DNA of 46,373 nucleotides from Bacillus haikouensis (GCF_013179555.1 NZ_JABMCR010000005.1:1-46373); one strand, 5' to 3'; shown: positions 30,978 through 39,600, numbered from the stretch's first letter. The notes: generated from the sequence alone by a model not told the origin. A program made the numbers and translations.

Positions 30978-31543
30978 TGGTCTTCTTCTATCTATTCCTA
31001 GTTGTTCTGGCAATCCAGAGGTTCATCGAATTAATAATAGCAAGGAAAAATGAAAAGTGGATGAAAAAACAAGGGGCGAAAGAATACGGCCAAAAGCATT
31101 ATCAAGCAATGGTGCTGATTCATTTTGCTTTTTTTGTCTCCCTTCTTATCGAAGGAGGCATCTTTCACTCCGGCATACATCCCCATTGGGAATACTTGCT
31201 TGCTATATTCCTGCTCACTCAAGCGGGAAGGATTTGGGTCATTTCTTCCCTGGGCAAGTACTGGAATACAAAAATAATCGTCCTTCCGGATGGAGACATA
31301 GTGGCTACTGGACCTTATAAGCTGTTCAGACACCCGAATTATCTTATTGTAACCATTGAATTGATCATTGTTCCTTTACTATTCAATGCTTATTGGACGA
31401 TGGTTATATTTGCTGCACTCAACCAACTGATACTCTTCACGAGGATCTCGATTGAAGAACATGCCCTCAGAAGTGAAACAGATTACGAGTTTGTGCATTT
31501 TCATACACCCGGATGGATCGGAGCAGCAAAAAAAGAAAAATGA
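30977..31543 (+). CDS. bpsB: Isoprenylcysteine methyltransferase-like alkylpyrone O-methyltransferase BpsB (YpbQ)
   Basis: The 188-residue integral membrane protein has about four to five hydrophobic helices and the ICMT signature 'TGPYKLFRHPNYLIVTIEL' (about 111-129), which binds SAM. The ATG overlaps the bpsA stop (TAATG), implying coupled translation; the longer GTG reading runs into bpsA. In B. subtilis the homologue methylates the alkylpyrones made by BpsA. A small Fur-type promoter region follows its stop. Confidence 0.9.
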   Translation: MVFFYLFLVVLAIQRFIELIIARKNEKWMKKQGAKEYGQKHYQAMVLIHFAFFVSLLIEGGIFHSGIHPHWEYLLAIFLLTQAGRIWVISSLGKYWNTKIIVLPDGDIVATGPYKLFRHPNYLIVTIELIIVPLLFNAYWTMVIFAALNQLILFTRISIEEHALRSETDYEFVHFHTPGWIGAAKKEK

Positions 31544-31551
31544 ATTTCTCA

Positions 31552-31580
31552 TTGAAAATGATTATCGTTTTTGATAAGAT
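31552..31580 (+). promoter_or_regulatory. Promoter with Fur box 1 for the small membrane protein
   Basis: TTGAAA (31552-31557) and TAAGAT (31575-31580) are 17 bases apart. TGAAAATGATTATCG (31553-31567) matches 13 of 15 positions of the Fur 7-1-7 motif and lies between the two elements, a position for repression. Confidence 0.65.
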
Positions 31581-31591
31581 GTAATTGAACA

Positions 31592-31606
31592 TGAAAATTA
31601 TTCTCA
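31592..31606. promoter_or_regulatory. Fur box 2
   Basis: TGAAAATTATTCTCA matches 13 of 15 positions of TGATAATnATTATCA. It lies just downstream of the predicted start near 31587, so bound Fur would also block elongation. Confidence 0.6.
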
Positions 31607-31642
31607 ATTGCACGTCCAAATATAGTAAAGGTGGGGAATGAA

Positions 31643-31813
31643 ATGGTTTGGATTCTTATTTTGTTAACAGTGGTTACATACGGCTTTATCATGAAACACG
31701 TCTTATCGAATATCATGAAGGATCGGCAGCCGGTCCGGGAAACAGTCCCTTATCAAAAAAGATCCCAAGCGTTTACCACCTCCAACCTCATCACAACAGA
31801 ATCGACAAGATAG
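31643..31813 (+). CDS. 56-residue Fur-controlled small membrane protein (predicted)
   Basis: The product starts MVWILILLTVVTYGFIMKHV, a single transmembrane helix, and continues with a basic, Ser/Thr-rich cytoplasmic or external tail. AAGGTGGGG lies six bases before the ATG. A sigma-A promoter with two Fur-like boxes precedes it, so expression under iron limitation is likely. B. subtilis has small Fur-regulated proteins (FbpA, FbpB, FbpC), one of which I recall from this intergenic region, but I cannot show homology. A terminator follows at once, so it is a single-gene transcript. Confidence 0.6.
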   Translation: MVWILILLTVVTYGFIMKHVLSNIMKDRQPVRETVPYQKRSQAFTTSNLITTESTR

Positions 31814-31843
31814 TCTCCTTCATTATAAGGAGGCTTTTTTTTA
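31813..31843 (+). terminator. Terminator of the small membrane protein gene
   Basis: CTCCTT (31815-31820) pairs with AAGGAG (31827-31832) over CATTAT, followed by GCTTTTTTTTT. Confidence 0.82.
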
Positions 31844-31996
31844 TTCAGTCTTAAATCATTCTTCAGGGTAATTGAGTATACTATTTCCAAGATTGACTTA
31901 TAGGTTTCATGTGAGATTAATAAACAATAGAGAATTCGATATAAATACGATAAAATAAAAGCGTTATCATCTTTTGAAATAGAAAGGATCTTCGAT

Positions 31997-34900
31997 ATGA
32001 GCAATATTGACCAACAGAGTACTTATTTACATACAATCCTCCAGGAACTGGCAGGCTATGACGACATATTCAGGAATAAAGGAGATGAAGAACGTTCCAG
32101 AAAGGTTGAAAGATTGGCAGAAAAGATTCATAAGCAGGAGTTCATCCTGGCATTTTGCGGACATTTCTCTGCAGGTAAATCCACGATGATCAATTACCTG
32201 ATGGGGGAAGAGATTCTTCCCTCAAGCCCCATTCCCACCAGTGCAAACCTGGTGAAAGTGCATCATTCAGAAGAAAGTTTTGCCAAAATCCACTATCATT
32301 ACGGAAATCCGGTTTATTTCAGAGAACCTTTTGAGTATTCTACTATAAAAGAATTCTGCAGAAACGGGGAAGATGTTTATTCGGTTGAAATCGGAAAAAA
32401 TGAAACCTCTTTGCCTGAAGGAGTGTCCATACTCGATACACCAGGTGTCGATAGTACCGACGATGCACACAGGGTTTCCACGGAATCAGCCATCCACTTG
32501 GCGGATGCGGTATTTTATGTAATGGATTATAACCACGTTCAATCACAGGTAAACTTTCAATTTACCCAAGAAATGAAGAAGCATGGGGTGAAGCTTTATC
32601 TGGTGGTGAATCAGATCGATAAACATCGTGAAGAGGAGCTACCCCTTCTTGATTTTAAAGATGGGGTGAGGGATTCATTCGCTTCATGGGGAGTGGTGCC
32701 GGATGGGATTTTCTACACCAGTTTAAAACAGTTGGATCACCCGGCTAATGAAGCGGAAAGCCTGCGTGAACTAATCAAAATACAGGTGGCGGATAAGGAA
32801 GAATTAATCAAATCCTCCGCAAAATCCGCAATGTCCCAGCTGGTACATGAACATACCGTCTGGTATGAAGAACAGAAGCAGCATATAAAGGAAGAAAGCA
32901 TGGAGCACGTGACAGACGAAGAGTGGGGAAATAAAGACACTCTGCTCCTTGAAGAAGAAAGTGTATTGGACGAATTATCTGAGATCGACAGCAGCGAAGT
33001 CAAGCAGGTTTTTGAAAGTGAAAGAAGTAAAATTCTAAAAAATGCCTATTTAATGCCATTTGAGACGAGGGATTTTGCAAAAGAATTTTTAGAAAGCCAG
33101 CAGGCTGATTTTAAGATCGGCTTACTGTTTACCAAGCAAAAAACGGAGGAGGAAAAGTTCAGAAGGGCTCAAGTTTTTAAAGAAGAAGTGAATAGCAGAA
33201 TTGAAACGCAGCTGGATTGGCATTTGAAAACCCTTGGCAAATCGTTTTTAAAGAACCATAATATCTCATCCCCGGGTCTATTGGAAGAATGGGAGAAGTT
33301 GTCGTTGAAGATAGATGAGCATTATTTAACCGGATTGATAAAACCAGGAGCCAAAGTCACTGGTGACTACGTACTGCAATACTGCGATAATCTATCAGAG
33401 GATCTAAAGAAGAAAGCAAGAAAGGAAACAAATGAGTTAGTTGAAGCCGGCTTGGAACATATTAAAATTAATTCAGAATCCAAACAAGATCTTCTGGAGA
33501 ATAAGCTCCAGGGAATCCGCCGAAAAACAGTATATGTGCATAAATGGGATTTGCTGGAAGAGGAAAAACTGCAGCAAATAGAGAAGTTGAATAATGTTGC
33601 AGAATCAGATGTGAATGAAGAAAAGATTCGAAAATGGATAAGAAGCTGGGAAGTAAAAGATAATCAGTTTACTGAAGGAACCGACATTCATGAAAGCGGG
33701 ACTCCCTCTGTTTCAGAAACAAATGAAACGGAGGAAGAAATGAAACCTAATATGCCCGTGCATACCAGCTCTCAGGTGTCGGCTGAAACTGCTATAAACA
33801 GGTTGGAGAGAATGGCACAGGTGTTCAGAGGTATGCGTGGCTTTAGTAAGGTAGCGGATATATTGGAGGGCAAAGTGGAAAGGCTTGCTCATCAGAACTT
33901 CACAATTGCATTATTCGGGGCGTTCAGTGCAGGGAAATCTTCTTTTGCCAACGCACTTCTTGGTAAAAACGTGTTACCGGTCAGCCCGAACCCGACAACG
34001 GCTTCAATAAACCGAATCAGACCTGTAACCGGTTTTCATCACCATGAAACAGCGGATGTGCAACTTAAAACCGAAGGGCAGCTTCTGCAGGATCTTTCCC
34101 ACTCCCTTTCTTTTTTTGAGAGAACGATATCAAATGTAGAAGAAGCAATTCAAATTATTCCGGACTTGCTGGATGAAGCGGAAGGCGATGCAAAAGTGAA
34201 AATCCACCTTTCATTTCTAAGGGCTTTCTACAAAGGGTTTGATGAATTCAAAAAGGTTCTGGGTGAAAAAATCACAGTGGACCTGGATGAATACAAGAGA
34301 TATGTAGCAGATGAAACCAAATCATGCTTTGTTGAATCCATCGACTTATTTTACGATTGTGGTATAACGAGAAGAGGGATCACGCTGGTGGATACTCCTG
34401 GAGCAGATTCGATTAACGCTCGTCATACTGGAGTAGCCTTCGAATATATTAAAAATGCAGATGCCATTCTATTCGTTACTTATTATAATCATGCCTTTGC
34501 AAAAGCAGACCGTGAATTTCTCATCCAATTGGGCCGGGTAAAAGATACGTTTGAACTCGATAAAATGTTTTTTATCGTAAATGCCATCGACCTTGCTGAA
34601 CATGAAGCAGAGAAAGATGAAGTAATGGAATATGTACAAAATCAGCTGATTCAATATGGAATTCGCTTTCCGAGGATTTTTGGGGTTTCATCCTTACATG
34701 CTTTGCAGAAAAAAGAAAACCAAATGAATGGCATGGAACACTTTAAACATGCATTTGATTCCTTTATTCAAAACGAGCTCGTCAGCATGAGTGTGGATTC
34801 TGCAATCCTCGAATGGGAAAAGGGCATCAAACGATTTAAGAATTACATTGACACTGCAACAAGCGACAAATCAAGTAAACAGAAGCAGATTGCTGAATTG

Positions 34901-35632
34901 CAGCTATCTAAAGCCAAAGTGAACGAATTTCTGGAGTCAAGAAGCACGGATTCCTTAAAACAGGAAGTCGAACAGGAAGTAAATGAGTTGATTTATTACT
35001 TGAAACAACGGGTCTTCTTCCGGGTTTCCGACTTTTATAAAGAGGCCTTCCATTCAGGGCTTTTCATGAATGAACTGAACCATTCAAAGGCTTTGCAAAA
35101 AGGACTGAAGGAGTTTATAGCCAGTTCGGGGTTTGACTTGTCACAGGAACTGAGGGCTACATCCTTAAGAATCCGTCAGTTCATCGGAAGACAGCTTGAT
35201 GCAGAATGGACAGAATTCGAATCGGTCATCCATGGATGGGACAGCCGGATTATGCTTTCTTCAGCTGAATATACAAATGAAGATACCATCGAGTTTGACC
35301 AAGCCTTCAAGGAGATTGATTTGGAGAGATTCAAAGGAGCTTTTTCCACTTTCAAGAATCCCAAACATTTCCTCGAAAAAGGCGGGAAGAAACAAGTTAT
35401 GGAAGAACTTGTAAAAGAACTTCATGAACCGGCGGATGAGTATTTGAGAAGTGAGAAACGAAAGTTGAAAGCTTGGAGTGAACAGATGATAAAAGCCCGC
35501 TTCACTGTTCTGAACGAAGAAGCCAAAGCACAAGCCTTTGAACAAATAGATTCAATTATCCAAGCATTGAGTACCGTTCACGATATTGAAAAGCTCCGCA
35601 GCGAACTCAAGTGGCTTGAGGAGTCATCCTGA
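31997..35632 (+). CDS. dynA: DynA, double dynamin-like GTPase
   Basis: The 1211-residue protein is a head-to-tail fusion of two bacterial dynamin-like units. Unit 1 has G1 'GHFSAGKST' (Lys61), G3 'DTPGVDST' and G4 'NQID'. Unit 2 has G1 'GAFSAGKSS' (Lys647), G3 'DTPGADSI' and G4 'NAID'. Each is followed by long helical stalk regions, with a hydrophobic paddle-like segment after each. B. subtilis DynA (YpbR) tethers and fuses membranes and supports membrane repair under phage, antibiotic or pore stress. GAAAGGATC precedes the ATG. It keeps the bpsA-bpsB-dynA order of B. subtilis. Confidence 0.95.
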   Translation: MSNIDQQSTYLHTILQELAGYDDIFRNKGDEERSRKVERLAEKIHKQEFILAFCGHFSAGKSTMINYLMGEEILPSSPIPTSANLVKVHHSEESFAKIHYHYGNPVYFREPFEYSTIKEFCRNGEDVYSVEIGKNETSLPEGVSILDTPGVDSTDDAHRVSTESAIHLADAVFYVMDYNHVQSQVNFQFTQEMKKHGVKLYLVVNQIDKHREEELPLLDFKDGVRDSFASWGVVPDGIFYTSLKQLDHPANEAESLRELIKIQVADKEELIKSSAKSAMSQLVHEHTVWYEEQKQHIKEESMEHVTDEEWGNKDTLLLEEESVLDELSEIDSSEVKQVFESERSKILKNAYLMPFETRDFAKEFLESQQADFKIGLLFTKQKTEEEKFRRAQVFKEEVNSRIETQLDWHLKTLGKSFLKNHNISSPGLLEEWEKLSLKIDEHYLTGLIKPGAKVTGDYVLQYCDNLSEDLKKKARKETNELVEAGLEHIKINSESKQDLLENKLQGIRRKTVYVHKWDLLEEEKLQQIEKLNNVAESDVNEEKIRKWIRSWEVKDNQFTEGTDIHESGTPSVSETNETEEEMKPNMPVHTSSQVSAETAINRLERMAQVFRGMRGFSKVADILEGKVERLAHQNFTIALFGAFSAGKSSFANALLGKNVLPVSPNPTTASINRIRPVTGFHHHETADVQLKTEGQLLQDLSHSLSFFERTISNVEEAIQIIPDLLDEAEGDAKVKIHLSFLRAFYKGFDEFKKVLGEKITVDLDEYKRYVADETKSCFVESIDLFYDCGITRRGITLVDTPGADSINARHTGVAFEYIKNADAILFVTYYNHAFAKADREFLIQLGRVKDTFELDKMFFIVNAIDLAEHEAEKDEVMEYVQNQLIQYGIRFPRIFGVSSLHALQKKENQMNGMEHFKHAFDSFIQNELVSMSVDSAILEWEKGIKRFKNYIDTATSDKSSKQKQIAELQLSKAKVNEFLESRSTDSLKQEVEQEVNELIYYLKQRVFFRVSDFYKEAFHSGLFMNELNHSKALQKGLKEFIASSGFDLSQELRATSLRIRQFIGRQLDAEWTEFESVIHGWDSRIMLSSAEYTNEDTIEFDQAFKEIDLERFKGAFSTFKNPKHFLEKGGKKQVMEELVKELHEPADEYLRSEKRKLKAWSEQMIKARFTVLNEEAKAQAFEQIDSIIQALSTVHDIEKLRSELKWLEESS

Positions 35633-35659
35633 ACAAATTCATAATAGAAGGTGATTGAA

Positions 35660-35848
35660 ATGACCGATAATCCTTTTCATTGCTGTGCCACCTGCATTCA
35701 CATACATTCCATTAAATCATCTAAGGATTCAAAGACCAGTTATTTTTGTTCCAGGCTGGGATATGCAACAAAGACTTCATATCAATTTTCCTGCTGGGAG
35801 CCAAAGGAAGCCGTAAAGGAATTGATGAAAAAGAGGGGGATATCATAA
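35660..35848 (+). CDS. Small cysteine-rich protein
   Basis: The 62-residue product begins MTDNPFHCCATCIHIH and continues with 'YFCSRLGYATKTSYQFSCWE' before a basic end. Five cysteines plus histidines ('HCCATCIHIH', 'FCSR', 'SCWEP') suggest a metal site. AAGGTGATT precedes the ATG. The stop TAA overlaps the sulfurtransferase ATG by one base (TAATG), so the two are translationally coupled. I cannot name the family; it follows dynA at the place of a small ypb gene in B. subtilis. Confidence 0.72.
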   Translation: MTDNPFHCCATCIHIHSIKSSKDSKTSYFCSRLGYATKTSYQFSCWEPKEAVKELMKKRGIS

Positions 35849-36678
35849 TGCGATTTATAAAGAGTGTGGACTGGCTAAAAAAAAATCTCCATGATAGAAA
35901 TGTAAGGGTGATCGACTGCAGCTTTTCATTGGGAAACCCTGCGGCAGGCAAAACAACATATCTGCAGGAGCATATTCCTGGAGCGGTGTTTTTTGACCTT
36001 GAGAAAGATTTATCCGGTCACGTAAAAGAGCATGGCGGGCGACATCCCCTTCCGAATATGAAAAATTTCCTCCGGAAGATTGAAAACGCGGGTATCGACA
36101 ATGATTCAATCATAATAGCTTATGACCAGCAGGATGGTGCTTTTGCAAGCAGGTGCTGGTGGTTGTTTCGTTATCTTGGACATGAGCAGGTATATGTGCT
36201 AAACGGAGGATTTCATGCATGGAAGGACAGAGGGTTCGACTCCCGATCAACTATTCCTGACTACGGTACAAGCAGCTATACTCCCTCTTTCAATGAAGAA
36301 ATGCTTGCTTCGTTAGTGGAGGTGGAACGTATTTCCGAAGGGAAGAGTCAGTCCATCTTACTAGACTCACGGAGCAAAGAACGATATCAGGGGATCGAGG
36401 AGCCGATTGATCGTATCCCGGGTCATATTCCACATGCGATCAATGCCCCTTGGACCGAAGGAGTTGATAAAGGATTCTTTGGAGATGCCGAGCTTCAGAG
36501 TCAACGGTTTCATCGATTTGATAAGAATCAACCAATCGTTGTATATTGCGGTTCCGGCATAACAGCCACCCCAAATATTCTTACTTTGTTAGAAGCTGGG
36601 TTCCGTGAAGTGAAACTATATGCCGGAAGTTACAGCGATTGGGTTTCGTACGGGCATCATAAAGTGGATAAACAGTGA
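35848..36678 (+). CDS. Two-domain rhodanese sulfurtransferase
   Basis: The 276-residue protein has an inactive N-terminal rhodanese domain (about 1-135, with 'HIPGAVFFDLEKDLS' and 'YVLNGGFHAWKDRGF') and a catalytic C-terminal domain (about 150-276) with Cys234 in 'VVYCGSGITATPN'. The CGSGIT loop is typical of thiosulfate or 3-mercaptopyruvate sulfurtransferases of the SseA type. I start at the ATG of MRFIKSVDWL, which overlaps the upstream stop. The substrate is not determined. Repeat copy B begins eight bases after its stop. Confidence 0.88.
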   Translation: MRFIKSVDWLKKNLHDRNVRVIDCSFSLGNPAAGKTTYLQEHIPGAVFFDLEKDLSGHVKEHGGRHPLPNMKNFLRKIENAGIDNDSIIIAYDQQDGAFASRCWWLFRYLGHEQVYVLNGGFHAWKDRGFDSRSTIPDYGTSSYTPSFNEEMLASLVEVERISEGKSQSILLDSRSKERYQGIEEPIDRIPGHIPHAINAPWTEGVDKGFFGDAELQSQRFHRFDKNQPIVVYCGSGITATPNILTLLEAGFREVKLYAGSYSDWVSYGHHKVDKQ

Positions 36679-36685
36679 TGAGGAC

Positions 36686-36998
36686 AAGGCTGGGACAAAA
36701 CTAATGACCTCGACATAAAGACGAACAATTTCAGCGTATATTCTTAATACCGCTAATGATTTCCGTGCAAGACTTCGCTTTCCGCGGGTAGCCCGTGAGC
36801 CTTCTCGGCAAGCCTGCGGGGTCTCACATTGGCTACTTCTCCCGCCGGAGTCTTCGTCTTGCACTCCAATCAACCGCTGGAAAGTGCTAAAACTTAAGTT
36901 TACATTGAACAAAATAATCACCCGAACTAATTTGCCTGTTAGAAGGCAATTTAGTTCGGGTTTTACTTAGACTATAACACTTTTGTCCCTGCCTCTTT
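36686..36998. mobile_element. MITE-like repeat, copy B (313 bp), inverted relative to copy A
   Basis: The ends are AAGGCTGGGACAAAA (left) and, on the - strand, AAAGAGGCAGGGACAAAAG (right), an imperfect terminal inverted repeat. Internal landmarks are ATTCTTAATACCGCTAATGA, AAGACTTCGCTTTCCGCGG, AGCCTGCGGGGTCTCA and a CCCGAACTAA hairpin at 36921-36960. The GCAAGACTTCGCTTTCCGCG-type block is shared with copy A in inverted orientation. It contains no credible ORF. This covers most of the 425-base gap between the sulfurtransferase and ypcP. Confidence 0.75.
36921..36966 (+). terminator. Terminator within repeat copy B
   Basis: CCCGAACTAA (36921-36930) pairs with TTAGTTCGGG (36951-36960), extended inside by TTGCC/GGCAA, followed by TTTTAC. 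It is the same terminator as at 27221. Confidence 0.75.
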
Positions 36999-37026
36999 CT
37001 TTACCAATGGGGAGAAAATAAAAATA

Positions 37027-37035
37027 TGTTATACT
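37027..37035 (+). promoter_or_regulatory. Extended -10 promoter of ypcP
   Basis: TGTTATACT (TGnTATACT) lies about 69 bases before the ypcP start and just outside repeat copy B. No -35 of note. Confidence 0.42.
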
Positions 37036-37103
37036 TTTAGAGGGTTGATTTTAAAAAGTAGTGATAGTCGAAACCAATATGTAAACAGTCAGGAGTGGAT
37101 GAA

Positions 37104-38000
37104 ATGAAGAAAGACGAACATATTTTATTAATAGATGGGATGGCGCTCTTGTTCCGTTCTTTTTTTGCTACTGCCGTAACAGGGCAATTCATGATGAACT
37201 CGAAAGGACTGCCGACCAATGGTGTACAAGGTTTTATGAAGCACCTTCTAATGGCTGTCGATTATGTCAAGCCGACTCATATCCTGGTATGCTGGGACAT
37301 GGGAAGCCAGACGTTCCGAAACGACGTATATTCGGAGTATAAATCAAATCGCAATGCTCCTCCGGCCGAACTGATCCCTCAATTTGATCTGGCTAAAGAA
37401 GTGGCAGAAGGTTTCAATCTGGCCAATGTTGGCGTTCCCGGTTTTGAAGCAGACGACTGTATCGGTACGCTGGCAAAGGTACATCATAAGGAACGTAAAG
37501 TTACGGTACTGAGCGGCGACCAGGATTTGCTTCAATTACTTGATGAAAACATTGAAATCATGTTATTGAAGAAAGGGTTTGGAAATTATCAAACATACAC
37601 GACAGATCTGTTCATAGAAGAACGAGGTATTACTCCCATGCAGTTTATCGATGTAAAGGCATTAATGGGTGATACAAGTGACGGATATCCTGGAGTGAAA
37701 GGAATCGGAGAAAAGACGGCTGTTAAATTGATACAGGAATACGAGGATATTGAAGGTATTTTAAATAATTTGGATAAATTGACACTTTCGCAGAGAAAGA
37801 AAATTGAAGCTGATTTGGATATGCTGCATGTTTCAAGGAAACTGGCAGAGATCCATTGTGAAGTCCCTTTGCCACTTTCGATTGAAAATGCCGTTTGGAG
37901 CAATGTTTCCGATGCTTCCATATCTTATATAGAAGAGCTGGAATTAAAAGTACTCAGAAGGTTTTTATTGAGCGCAGATTCTCTAATTGCATCTGGTTGA
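37104..38000 (+). CDS. ypcP: 5'-3' exonuclease (YpcP, Pol I N-terminal-like)
   Basis: The 298-residue protein is a free-standing homologue of the DNA polymerase I 5' nuclease. Acidic metal ligands are seen in 'LLIDGMALLFRSF', 'GFEADDCIGTLA' and 'LSGDQDLLQLL', and 'ALMGDTSDGYPGVKGIGEKT' contains the second metal site and the helix-hairpin-helix. 'YSEYKSNRNAPP' is the arch region with basic residues. It removes RNA primers and flaps in replication and repair. AGGAGTGG precedes ATG 37104; the GTG at 37095 is within the binding site. Confidence 0.92.
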   Translation: MKKDEHILLIDGMALLFRSFFATAVTGQFMMNSKGLPTNGVQGFMKHLLMAVDYVKPTHILVCWDMGSQTFRNDVYSEYKSNRNAPPAELIPQFDLAKEVAEGFNLANVGVPGFEADDCIGTLAKVHHKERKVTVLSGDQDLLQLLDENIEIMLLKKGFGNYQTYTTDLFIEERGITPMQFIDVKALMGDTSDGYPGVKGIGEKTAVKLIQEYEDIEGILNNLDKLTLSQRKKIEADLDMLHVSRKLAEIHCEVPLPLSIENAVWSNVSDASISYIEELELKVLRRFLLSADSLIASG

Positions 38001-38006
38001 TACAAG

Positions 38007-38039
38007 TAAAGAGTCAGGGTGCGGTAAATCCTGACTCTT
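38007..38039. terminator. Terminator between ypcP and sspL
   Basis: AAAGAGTCAGG (38007-38017) pairs perfectly with CCTGACTCTTT (38029-38039) across 11 bases. The genes converge. Confidence 0.72.
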
Positions 38040-38065
38040 TAATTAGATAGCAGATGAAGCAGCGA

Positions 38066-38203
38066 TTACTTTCGGGTCGCTTTTTTTGCGGCATTTTCTA
38101 ATTTGCTCTTTGGTTCCTGAGCAAATTCCGTATCCGCTGCTATGCCTTGTGGGTTGACACTGCCTGCTGCTCTTCCTTTATTCTTATTATTATTCTTGCT
38201 CAT
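38066..38203 (-). CDS. sspL: Small acid-soluble spore protein L-like (SspL)
   Basis: The 45-residue protein begins MSKNNNKNKGRAAGSVNPQG and ends 'KSKLENAAKKATRK'. The 'GR-x-x-G-x-V-x-PQG' start and 'K-x-x-LE-x-x-AKK' end match B. subtilis SspL (GRLTGGVTPQG ... ELEERAKKS). The protein is small, polar and free of cysteine. TTTAGGAGG lies eight bases before the ATG. The gene faces ypcP, which agrees with the location of sspL in B. subtilis. Sigma-G control is expected, but I find only a weak candidate promoter. Confidence 0.8.
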   Translation of the reverse strand: MSKNNNKNKGRAAGSVNPQGIAADTEFAQEPKSKLENAAKKATRK

Positions 38204-38315
38204 AATAACGCCTCCTAAAGTAGATACATACATCACTATTTTGCGTTATGTTCTTTAAATTATCCCATGCATTCAGGGAATTTAGGACAGACTATTGATA
38301 AGGGAGGTGTATAGG

Positions 38316-38804
38316 GTGAATAAAGGTATACTGACAGCCTTATTGAGTATTGTTTTAGCTCAAGGTTTCAAAATCCCCCTTCATTATATGAAGAAGAAGG
38401 AATGGAAACCTGAACTTTTTTTCCAGACAGGAGGCATGCCAAGCTCTCACAGTGCAGGGGTTGCTTCTTTAACTACATTTATTGCATTAAAAAAAGGGGT
38501 CAAAACGGTCGATTTTGCCCTTTCCTTTGTATTCGGTTTAATCGTCATGTATGATGCCCAGGGGATTAGAAGACAGACCGGTGAATTGACGCTTAAAGTG
38601 AATAGCCTGGATGAGCTTGTCAGAAAAGCGCACCAGGAAGAATCGGTTGAATTTGAGGAGAAAAAACCTAAACTCCTTAAAGAAATGCTTGGACATCAGC
38701 CTCAAGAGGTAGTCGGCGGAGCTGTTTTAGGTCTGTTGATGGGGGCTCTGGGATTTTTGATTTCAAAAAAAGATAGGCAGAGAAATAGATTTTTTGTAAG
38801 GTGA
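38316..38804 (+). CDS. Divergent PAP2 (DUF212) family membrane protein
   Basis: The 162-residue protein starts at GTG (MNKGILTALLSIV) eight bases after AGGGAGG. The DUF212/YuiD-like signature is clear: 'FFQTGGMPSSHSAGVASL' (phosphatase-like SSHS motif) and 'FGLIVMYDAQGIRRQTGE'. Three hydrophobic helices are seen, the last near the C-terminus ('VVGGAVLGLLMGALGFLI'). Members are related to acid phosphatase/vanadium peroxidase proteins; the substrate is unknown. It is divergent from sspL and 34 bases upstream of the next gene. Confidence 0.87.
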   Translation: MNKGILTALLSIVLAQGFKIPLHYMKKKEWKPELFFQTGGMPSSHSAGVASLTTFIALKKGVKTVDFALSFVFGLIVMYDAQGIRRQTGELTLKVNSLDELVRKAHQEESVEFEEKKPKLLKEMLGHQPQEVVGGAVLGLLMGALGFLISKKDRQRNRFFVR

Positions 38805-38838
38805 ACAAGACTATGCTGTAATTAAGGTGAGGAGAAAC

Positions 38839-39105
38839 GTGAAAAAAACAACCGAAGATTTTCTCATTGATTTGGAAAACAGGGGATTTAAGTTTCAAGA
38901 AGATGCAATCGGATTTATTTATTTCGGTAAAAAATATACCGATGCGTCTGATGAATTGGTGAACAGTGCCATCGAAATCACACTAAAAGCACAAAAACAG
39001 TTTGACTCAAGCTTTTATATGTCTATATTGGAACGGCTTCATTCCCAAAAAATCACTTCAAGGAAAGAAGCGTTAAAATGGATGGATCATCAGGGACTTG
39101 CATAG
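38839..39105 (+). CDS. Small conserved protein, resembles DUF6123
   Basis: The 88-residue protein starts at GTG after GGTGAGGAG. 'EDFLIDLENRGFKFQEDAIG' followed by 'FIYFGKKYTDASDELVNSAI' and 'EITLKAQKQFDSSFYMSILE' agrees with what I recall of the DUF6123 family of Bacillaceae. It is soluble and helical. Function is unknown. It probably shares a transcript with the DUF212 gene and is closed by a strong bidirectional terminator. Confidence 0.68.
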   Translation: MKKTTEDFLIDLENRGFKFQEDAIGFIYFGKKYTDASDELVNSAIEITLKAQKQFDSSFYMSILERLHSQKITSRKEALKWMDHQGLA

Positions 39106-39144
39106 AATAAATGCTGTTTTCACATCAGGTTTGCAAAAATGGCC

Positions 39145-39184
39145 AAAACAAAAAGGAGAGCCGGCCAGGCCTCCTTTTTGTTTT
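39145..39184. terminator. Bidirectional terminator before ypdQ
   Basis: AAAACAAAAAGGAG (39145-39158) pairs perfectly with CTCCTTTTTGTTTT (39171-39184) across a GC-rich loop. It serves both converging genes. Confidence 0.85.
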
Positions 39185-39573
39185 CATTCATTCAGATGAA
39201 TGGCTTTCCTTGCGAGATCATCAGCCATTCTATTTTCTTTACTCGGGATCCATTTAATAAAAAACAAAGGTATTTGTCGGGAAAGGATTAATATTTCCTG
39301 TAACACAGATTTATAGGCAGCGCCTTTAACAAATTCTTTTTCCACTGCTTGTACCAGAGCCTGGGAGTCACTGCGGATCCAAACAGTCTGAGCCTCCTGC
39401 TCAATACATAATTCCAACGCTTTCTTACAAGCAGTGAATTCAGCCAGGTGATTATCCATTCTTCCGAGCGGCAAGGAAAGATGTTCCAGCTGACCATTTT
39501 GTTTAATGACGATTCCTGCTCCGCTTGGACCCGGATTGCCTGCACTTGCTCCATCTACATTTACTTCAAACAT
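39184..39573 (-). CDS. ypdQ: RNase H-like protein YpdQ
   Basis: The 129-residue single-domain RNase HI-fold protein starts at ATG (39573), six bases after GAGAGGTGA. Catalytic-type acidic residues are visible: Asp in 'EVNVDGASAGNPGPSGAG', Glu in 'NHLAEFTACKKALEL', Asp in 'WIRSDSQALVQAV' and Asp in 'KENRMADDLARKA'. All four positions are occupied, so catalytic activity is possible, although B. subtilis YpdQ is described only as RNase H-like. It follows ypdP by 27 bases on the same strand. Confidence 0.85.
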   Translation of the reverse strand: MFEVNVDGASAGNPGPSGAGIVIKQNGQLEHLSLPLGRMDNHLAEFTACKKALELCIEQEAQTVWIRSDSQALVQAVEKEFVKGAAYKSVLQEILILSRQIPLFFIKWIPSKENRMADDLARKAIHLNE

Positions 39574-39600
39574 TGAATTCACCTCTCATTTCTGGATCTC

